Of a DNA stretch of 10,655 nucleotides, positions 7,170 through 10,655 are shown piece by piece. Location of the stretch: positions 1 through 10,655 of the forward strand of contig JAWOCV010000081.1 in assembly GCA_046483585.1 (NCBI GenBank). The letters run 5' to 3'. How positions within the stretch are numbered: the first letter of the stretch is position 1; every line of letters begins with the position of its first letter. This DNA is from Marinilabilia sp046483585. GTDB taxonomy: Bacteria > Bacteroidota > Bacteroidia > Bacteroidales > Marinilabiliaceae. The notes under the pieces were generated by a model that saw only the letters and a program-made list of their open reading frames with translations, made no database searches and was not told where the DNA came from. Made by a program: the position numbers and the translations under genes.

Positions 7170-7765
7170 AACATTTATTTTTGATGATTGCTCTGATGGT
7201 ATTTGCATTCAATATTCAGGGCCAGGGCTATGAACCCGGTGATAAGGCCAGAGATTTTGATTTGAAAAACATAGACGGCAGCGGGATTTCCATGGCTGAT
7301 TATTCAGATGCCAAAGGATTTATTGTGATTTTTACCTGCAATCACTGTCCTTATTCCCAGGCTTACGAGGATCGGATCATTGAACTGGACAAAACTTTTA
7401 AAGAAAAAGGTTATCCTGTGCTCGCCATCAATCCCAATGATCCGGAAAAGGTTCCGGAGGATTCATATGAAAACATGAAGAAAAGGGCGGAAAATAAAGG
7501 ATTTACTTTTCCATACCTTGTAGATGAAACCCAGGAAGTGGCCAAAACCTACGGTGCCAAACGAACGCCGCATGTGTATCTGCTGAATAAAGAATCCGGG
7601 GAACTGATTGTGCGATACATCGGAGCTATTGATGACAATTATCAAAACCCCGATGCCGTTAGCAAAACTTATGTGGCTGATGCCGTCACCGCCCTTTTGA
7701 ATGGAAACCCCGTTGAGCCCGGGACAACCAAATCCGTAGGGTGCGGCATTAAGTGGAAGAATTGA
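7166..7765 (+). CDS. Exported redoxin/thioredoxin-family protein with CNHCP motif
   Basis: A 199-aa protein. An N-terminal signal-like segment (MKHLFLMIALMVFAFNIQGQ, no lipobox Cys) is followed by a peroxiredoxin-like domain: GDKARDFDLKNIDG, then IVIFTCNHCPYSQAYE with Cys58 and Cys61 in a CxxC arrangement, INPNDPEKVPEDS, FPYLVDETQEVAKTYGAKRTPHVYLL with the cis-Pro region at 134-135, and the C-terminal SVGCGIKWK with a third cysteine, Cys193. This matches the AhpC/TSA-related 'PRX-like' redoxins that carry FxCNHCP and end in a GCxIKW-type motif. The physiological substrate is not established. It starts inside the stop of the preceding TlpA-like gene (ATGA overlap, 4 bp), so the two probably work in the same compartment and process. 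A plus-strand hairpin plus T-rich run about 200 bp downstream may end the transcript. Confidence 0.9.
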   Translation: MKHLFLMIALMVFAFNIQGQGYEPGDKARDFDLKNIDGSGISMADYSDAKGFIVIFTCNHCPYSQAYEDRIIELDKTFKEKGYPVLAINPNDPEKVPEDSYENMKKRAENKGFTFPYLVDETQEVAKTYGAKRTPHVYLLNKESGELIVRYIGAIDDNYQNPDAVSKTYVADAVTALLNGNPVEPGTTKSVGCGIKWKN

Positions 7766-7797
7766 TTTTAACGATGTGATCGCCTGTGGAATAATCT

Positions 7798-7820
7798 AAA
7801 AAAGGGGGCTTCTTTAGCCC
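7798..7820 (-). terminator. Weak candidate intrinsic terminator reading leftwards
   Basis: On the minus strand GGGCT (7820-7816), loop AAAGA, AGCCC (7810-7806), two further C, then six T (7803-7798). The stem is only 5 bp. It would stop minus-strand transcription coming from the 477-aa gene before it enters the redoxin gene. It borders the left inverted repeat exactly at 7820/7821. Confidence 0.4.
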
Positions 7821-7862
7821 AATAGACCGTTAGATTTTTAGATATAAGATTTAAGATGAATC
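7821..7862 (+). repeat. Left copy of a 42-bp inverted repeat flanking the 477-aa gene
   Basis: Bases 7821-7862 match the reverse complement of 9921-9962 at 40 of 42 positions (differences at 7827 and 7846). The sequence is AT-rich and itself built of AGAT words about 7-8 bp apart (TTAGATTTTTAGATATAAGA, then TTTAAGATG). The two copies enclose 2,058 bp containing the uncharacterised 477-aa gene and the REP-like hairpins. They could be ends of a cassette or two members of a dispersed intergenic repeat family. Confidence 0.85.
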
Positions 7863-7965
7863 GTATGACATTAATAATCTGCATATTAGCAAAAATCAAG
7901 CGCATTTTTAAATGACTAAAAATCAGCCTTTTGAAAAAGTCAACAGGTTTCAGAATAGAAGGGAA

Positions 7966-7997
7966 AGCCGGCTAAAAGCCGGCTGGTTGGTTTTGTT
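7966..7997 (+). terminator. Intrinsic terminator-like hairpin after the thioredoxin pair
   Basis: AGCCGGCT (7966-7973), loop AAA, AGCCGGCT (7977-7984) form a perfect 8-bp stem, followed by GGTTGGTTTTGTT. Each arm is itself a palindrome, so it can also pair as repeats. It is 200 bp after the redoxin stop and faces the leftward terminator candidate at 8007-8032, as expected in a convergent gene interval. Confidence 0.6.
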
Positions 7998-8006
7998 CTG
8001 GCACCT

Positions 8007-8032
8007 CTAAAACACCCCGTTAAAACGGGGTG
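8007..8032 (-). terminator. Leftward intrinsic terminator-like hairpin (also one REP-like arm)
   Basis: On the minus strand CACCCCGTT, loop TT, AACGGGGTG (8032-8013) is a perfect 9-bp stem, followed by TTTTAG (8012-8007). It is suitably placed to end the transcript of the 477-aa gene (stop at 8293). The same hairpin belongs to an inverted REP-like pair, so its origin may be a repeat that also serves as a terminator. Confidence 0.5.
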
Positions 8033-8105
8033 CTATTCTCATGGACTCCAATCAATCAGAGGATTTTGTTTTACTATGAGATTAGCACCCTACTTCAGCA
8101 GGATG
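8013..8105. repeat. Inverted pair of REP-like palindromes (BIME-like)
   Basis: Reading 8042-8013 on the minus strand and 8076-8105 on the plus strand gives two 30-nt copies. Each has the foot ATGAGA-TAGCACCC (14 of 15 matching, 8028-8042 and 8076-8090) followed by a short hairpin. In the first the hairpin is CCCCGTT/AACGGGG; in the second it has diverged to CCTAC-TTCA-GCAGG. The copies face each other across 33 nt, so they can also form one long hairpin. A conserved foot plus palindrome in an inverted pair is the architecture of REP/BIME elements mobilised by REP-associated IS200-like transposases (RAYT); no such transposase is in the window. Confidence 0.6.
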
Positions 8106-8133
8106 TTTCGAAAAGGCCACAAACACCCCTTTC

Positions 8134-8151
8134 AGCCCGCTTCAGCGGGCT
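8134..8151. repeat. Perfect GC-rich hairpin with TTCA loop
   Basis: AGCCCGC (8134-8140), loop TTCA, GCGGGCT (8145-8151), with no T-run on either strand. The TTCA loop is shared with the degenerate hairpin at 8089-8102, suggesting a related element. It lies in the gene-free interval 7766-8292. The 75-codon plus-strand frame running across it (8030-8257) is considered spurious. Confidence 0.6.
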
Positions 8152-8292
8152 TCCCTACGTGCAATGTTATTTCCGAATTTTCACAAAAAACCTTGTGCTT
8201 CCCTCAATAAAACATCGTCATAATATCCTCACAATAAGTGTAATGATCGATTTTTAGCAAGTCGGAATAAATCTTCACGATGAGTTGTCGTC

Positions 8293-9726
8293 TTATCCCC
8301 AAATCTCTTCAACCTTATCGGCAAACCGGGGATCTTCCGAAGATATTTTCTCCTGTATATGTCTGGTGAAAAGAATAATGGAGGCTACATTTACGAACCC
8401 GAAAAAATAGAAACTAAAAATGTCTTCATGTTCTGTCACATAATTCCATAAAGCAAATACGACAGGTACATCCTGTATATCGAGATTCCACATAAGATAG
8501 GCACTCAAGAATTCTTCCACCTCACATTTAAAGAACGATTGACGATTGTCGTAAAATGCTGCCAAATCATAATCCAAATAATCCTCGGCCAATTCAAAGT
8601 CATCGTCGTATCCCTCTAAAGTTAAACTCAAAAATTCGAAGGGAAGATAATCAGGGAATTTTGCCCGGGCTTTTTTCAATAATTTTGAACTGGTTTTCTC
8701 GTTTCCCTCAAATTGTTCATGCTTGATTTTGAAATAATGGGATACAGGAAGATTGGGAGCTACTTTCATTAACTTTTTGGCCAGGTTCGGAAAGTTATCG
8801 TTGTATTCAGCTAACTCCGGTGTTAGTTCCCTGGCTTTCTCCACATCATCTTTAGCAGTGGCATATTGCACCCCTAAAAATTCATCAGGAGCAGCTTCCG
8901 TCATAATTTCAATGTTACCAAAAGAATCTTCCAAAACAAAGAATTCACTGTTTATTTCATCTTCATAAAAGGTGTTAATGATTTCAATTGTTTTGAGTGT
9001 AAAATTACGGTCATCAGTAATATTTCCTTTTTCTGACTTGATCCCTTCAAGAAATTTTTCCTTCCAGATTTCAATGGTTTCTTGGTCGACCACATCGGAA
9101 ATCCATTCTTCCCCAGGTTCATCATCCCGGAAGTCATAATCTTCAGATTCTTCATTGAGAAGATAATCGTAATTGCCCGGTCCGGCTGTTTTTTCAAGCG
9201 TGGAAATAATCCTGGATATTTCTTTTTCATTCATATCCTCCGAGGCCACGAAAAATGGCTTCCCGTCTTTTCCGCATTCTATTTCAATCAGGGGGATGTC
9301 TTCGGTGTCCTCAGCCATGATGTATTGTGTAATACGTTCAAAATCTTTGTGAGGGTTAAACCCGTAGTCTTCTGCATATTCAACGGCTGCCAGAATGATG
9401 TTGTGAAGAAGATTGTAGTCGGTCTCTACCATCTTGTTGTTCTCCGGGAAGCGTTCCAGTAACTCTTCTTCCTCCAGTTCCGAAATGTTATACTGATAAA
9501 AGGTGTCTTTAACGCCTAAACAAAACAAATCAACCAGAAATACCCCCAATGTAATATTCCCGTTCCCATGTTTCCGTTCAATAATGATGTTACCTACCCC
9601 GGTTTCTTTCCAGTCATTGTTAATGTAACATTTATGAAGAGAAAGATTCCTTGCTTTTTTTCGGATAAAACTTTCAGGTGTCAATTTCACCTGGTTGTTT
9701 GTGGATTTCTTTTTCTTTTTGCTCAT
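8293..9726 (-). CDS. Uncharacterised 477-aa acidic protein, conserved two-part architecture
   Basis: The function is not recognised. After a poly-lysine start (MSKKKKKS) and a Thr/Gln stretch, residues about 20-165 form a compact domain with patterned motifs: ARNLSLHKCYINNDW, GVGNIIIERKHGNGNITLGVFLVDLFCLGVKDTFY written in pieces (GVGNIIIERKHGNGNITLG at 43-61, FLVDLFCLGVKDTFY at 63-77), and YGFNPHKDF at 121-129 followed by IEIECGKDGKPFFV. These look like the conserved core of a family common in Bacteroidota (from memory, not searched). A very acidic linker follows (about 185-215, rich in E, D and Y). Then come a middle segment and a helical, TPR-like C-terminal half (about 310-465: AKKLMKVAPNLP, SKLLKKARAKFPDYLPFEFLSL). 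There is no signal peptide or membrane anchor. It is visibly AT-richer than its neighbours, stands alone on its strand, and is enclosed by 42-bp inverted repeats. A TAACGTTTG sequence about 35 bp upstream is near the Bacteroidota -7 consensus. Confidence 0.85.
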   Translation of the reverse strand: MSKKKKKSTNNQVKLTPESFIRKKARNLSLHKCYINNDWKETGVGNIIIERKHGNGNITLGVFLVDLFCLGVKDTFYQYNISELEEEELLERFPENNKMVETDYNLLHNIILAAVEYAEDYGFNPHKDFERITQYIMAEDTEDIPLIEIECGKDGKPFFVASEDMNEKEISRIISTLEKTAGPGNYDYLLNEESEDYDFRDDEPGEEWISDVVDQETIEIWKEKFLEGIKSEKGNITDDRNFTLKTIEIINTFYEDEINSEFFVLEDSFGNIEIMTEAAPDEFLGVQYATAKDDVEKARELTPELAEYNDNFPNLAKKLMKVAPNLPVSHYFKIKHEQFEGNEKTSSKLLKKARAKFPDYLPFEFLSLTLEGYDDDFELAEDYLDYDLAAFYDNRQSFFKCEVEEFLSAYLMWNLDIQDVPVVFALWNYVTEHEDIFSFYFFGFVNVASIILFTRHIQEKISSEDPRFADKVEEIWG

Positions 9727-9849
9727 TAATAGTATGTTAATTTGTTTTTTGGTGCCGAATCAAACGTTACGAAACTGCTACACAGAAAGTGTGAATGCGA
9801 ACCGGGGTTTTTTAATATTATGAAATACTAATAGTCCGTTAAACATTTT

Positions 9850-9859
9850 CAAGGCCTTG
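9850..9859. other. CAAGGCCTTG palindrome upstream of the 477-aa gene
   Basis: A perfect 10-bp palindrome nested in a wider inverted pair TTAAAC (9839-9844) / GTTTAA, about 125-135 bp upstream of the 477-aa start. It could be an operator or just a chance palindrome. Confidence 0.3.
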
Positions 9860-9920
9860 TAATTCAGCGGTTTAAATCTTTGAGGTTTTTATGATAAATA
9901 ACAGTATATCAGCATTATAA

Positions 9921-9962
9921 GATTCATCTTAAATCTAATATCTAAAAATCTAACGATCTATT
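9921..9962 (-). repeat. Right copy of the 42-bp inverted repeat flanking the 477-aa gene
   Basis: The reverse complement of 7821-7862 with two mismatches. Its outer end coincides with the stop codon (9961-9963) of the 59-codon minus-strand ORF, so that ORF ends exactly where the repeat begins. Confidence 0.85.
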
Positions 9963-10140
9963 AAAATACAAGACTTTTATCAAATATAAAAACGGATGGA
10001 TCAGGGGTAGCATCCATTCTTTTTCCTTCCTTTTGGTATTCGCCGTGGATAAAGATATCATTCATTTGGATAGGTACCAAAAAATGGAACTTACCATGGT
10101 CGTTTGTTGGCTGAGTATGATCTCCAATTCCTTCCTTCAT
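9961..10140 (-). CDS. Possible small protein or gene remnant, 59 codons
   Basis: An ATG at 10140 opens 59 codons to a TAA at 9963-9961. The peptide starts MKEGIGDHTQPTNDHGKFHF, continues LVPIQMNDIFIHGEYQKEG and ends in PDPSVFIFDKSLVF. The composition is protein-like, with alternating hydrophobic strands (KFHFLVPI, DIFIHGEY, SVFIFDKSLVF). No family is recognised. Just upstream on the same strand other frames also read a G/C-[KE]-F-H motif (EFHPTLINKFYTDEIA, stop; GKFHSTNNLNQLFTNE), so this may be the last piece of a decayed or frameshifted gene, or one of several repeated short ORFs. The stop lies in the first bases of the 42-bp inverted repeat. Confidence 0.35.
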   Translation of the reverse strand: MKEGIGDHTQPTNDHGKFHFLVPIQMNDIFIHGEYQKEGKRMDATPDPSVFIFDKSLVF

Positions 10141-10144
10141 TTAG

Positions 10145-10291
10145 GCAATTTCATCCGTATAAAATTTATTTATTAAGGTCGGATGGAACTCGCATGTAAT
10201 AACTTATACATATTCTTATTGTGGTAAGCTCCTGCCATGCTCGTTTCATTCGTAAATAATTGATTTAAGTTATTGGTCGAATGGAACTTGC
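10145..10291. repeat. Two related hairpins with a compensatory change
   Basis: Hairpin 1 pairs TTTCATCCG (10149-10157) with CGGATGGAA (10180-10188) around a 22-nt loop. Hairpin 2 pairs TTTCATTCG (10244-10252) with CGAATGGAA (10278-10286) around a 25-nt loop. Both loops are AT-rich. The right arms continue with similar ACTCGC/ACTTGC and are preceded by GGT. One position differs between copies on both sides of the stem (C-G in copy 1, T-A in copy 2), keeping the pair. In minus-strand coding terms the same bases read FHP..TDE and FHS..TNE. Confidence 0.55.
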
Positions 10292-10362
10292 CTGACGTTT
10301 TATGAAAAAGAATCCATGTGTTCCAAAGAATTTTCCTCAGAAATCAGGATCTTTGTTGCATC

Positions 10363-10474
10363 AACCCGGCAGGCAGGCCTGTCTGCCGTTTTATGTATAT
10401 GGAACCATCAATTTTAATGTTTTAACATCAAAAATCCAGAATCTTTCTGTTTCATAACCCGCCAGGCAGGCTTG
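10363..10474. repeat. GC-rich palindrome and its partial direct repeat
   Basis: CGGCAGGCAGG/CCTGTCTGCCG (10367-10388) is a 22-bp palindrome with one G-T mismatch and no loop, followed by TTTT on the plus strand. The segment 10363-10381 recurs at 10456-10474 (AACCCG-CAGGCAGGC-TG, 17 of 19 matching) without its right arm. This looks like a member of a short interspersed palindrome family in an otherwise AT-rich region. Confidence 0.6.
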
Positions 10475-10548
10475 CATTCATCAACATTTACATACTCTTT
10501 TGAGACCTTGATGGTCATGCAAGTTTCAATCCGAATTAATTGAACCAT
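10414..10548 (-). CDS. Possible small ORF, 44 codons
   Basis: An ATG at 10548 opens 44 codons to TAA at 10416-10414. The peptide begins MVQLIRIETCMTIKVSKEYV and ends KQKDSGFLMLKH. An internal Met at codon 11 is an alternative start. The peptide looks plausible for a protein, but it is short, lacks a clear ribosome-binding site and overlaps a GC-rich repeat unit (10456-10474, read as CKPAWR). It may be another fragment of the decayed coding-like tract that includes the 59-codon ORF. Confidence 0.22.
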   Translation of the reverse strand: MVQLIRIETCMTIKVSKEYVNVDECKPAWRVMKQKDSGFLMLKH

Positions 10549-10592
10549 CCGTTTGTTTCCTTGTTATTTCCTGTATGTCTATAGCCCGGTAA

Positions 10593-10655
10593 AGATGAAA
10601 GTAACCTGGCTGCGGGGGAGCTGTTAGCTCTTAGCTCTTAGCTGTTAGCTGTTAG
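10593..10655 (-). repeat. Inverted copy of the AGCT heptad element, cut by the window end
   Basis: Bases 10593-10622 match the reverse complement of 3849-3878 at 27 of 30 positions (AGAT-AAAGTAACCT-GC-GC, then GGGGGAGCT). They run into a 7-bp-period array with AGCT at 10619, 10626, 10633, 10640 and 10647 and the next unit beginning at 10654. The array continues past the window. It is in opposite orientation to the copies at 3.7-4.0 kb. Confidence 0.85.

Noticed and set aside
8030..8257. 75-codon plus-strand ORF
   Set aside because: It runs across three palindromic hairpins, the peptide is explained by the repeat sequence, and no ribosome-binding site or family feature is seen.
9082..9462. 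126-codon plus-strand ORF opposite the 477-aa gene
   Set aside because: It is a shadow frame; the minus-strand protein has patterned conserved-looking motifs over the same bases.
9727..10655. tRNA, rRNA or classical riboswitch in the gene-poor right end
   Set aside because: No cloverleaf, rRNA-like segment or known riboswitch core was recognised; only short palindromes, repeats and small ORFs are seen.

Overview
The window looks like a chromosomal segment of a Bacteroidota bacterium, probably class Bacteroidia. This is inferred from the protein types (a KtrAB/TrkAH pair whose TrkH carries an N-terminal extension, exported TlpA/redoxin proteins), weak Shine-Dalgarno sequences, a promoter candidate resembling the Bacteroidota TTTG/TAnnTTTG consensus, and intergenic spaces full of short palindromic and 7-bp-period repeats. 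No marker gene fixes the genus. No plasmid, phage, IS transposase or CRISPR hallmark is visible.

Layout. (1) 1-1556, plus strand: the C-terminal part of a universal stress protein, then 15 bp later a 12-TM-type MFS transporter. (2) 1562-3551, minus strand: a classical short-chain dehydrogenase/reductase (SDR) upstream of a PAPS-dependent sulfotransferase-family protein, converging on the MFS gene with only 5 bp between stop codons. (3) 3552-4044: about 490 bp of repeats, namely an 18-bp tandem duplication and two related elements carrying perfect 7-bp-period AGCT arrays. (4) 4045-6540, minus strand: a two-gene potassium-uptake operon, the RCK regulator (trkA/ktrA type) directly abutting the TrkH/KtrB channel subunit. 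(5) 6681-7765, plus strand: two exported thioredoxin-fold proteins overlapping by ATGA. (6) 7766-8292: convergent intergenic space with terminator hairpins and an inverted pair of REP-like palindromes. (7) 8293-9726, minus strand: an uncharacterised 477-aa acidic protein. (8) 9727-10655: no long gene, but two short protein-like minus-strand ORFs (59 and 44 codons), a duplicated hairpin with a compensatory base change, GC-rich palindromes, and at the right edge an inverted copy of the AGCT repeat element from 3.8 kb.

The known modules are ordinary: K+ uptake, stress, redox/thiol maintenance in the periplasm, and a possible SDR-sulfotransferase pair acting on an unknown metabolite. The unusual part is the accessory right half. 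The 477-aa gene sits between two 42-bp near-identical inverted repeats (7821-7862 and 9921-9962, 40/42 matches). The right one abuts the stop codon of a 59-codon ORF, and several families of short structured repeats cluster around it. The sequence alone does not show whether this is a mobile cassette or simply repeat-rich intergenic DNA.
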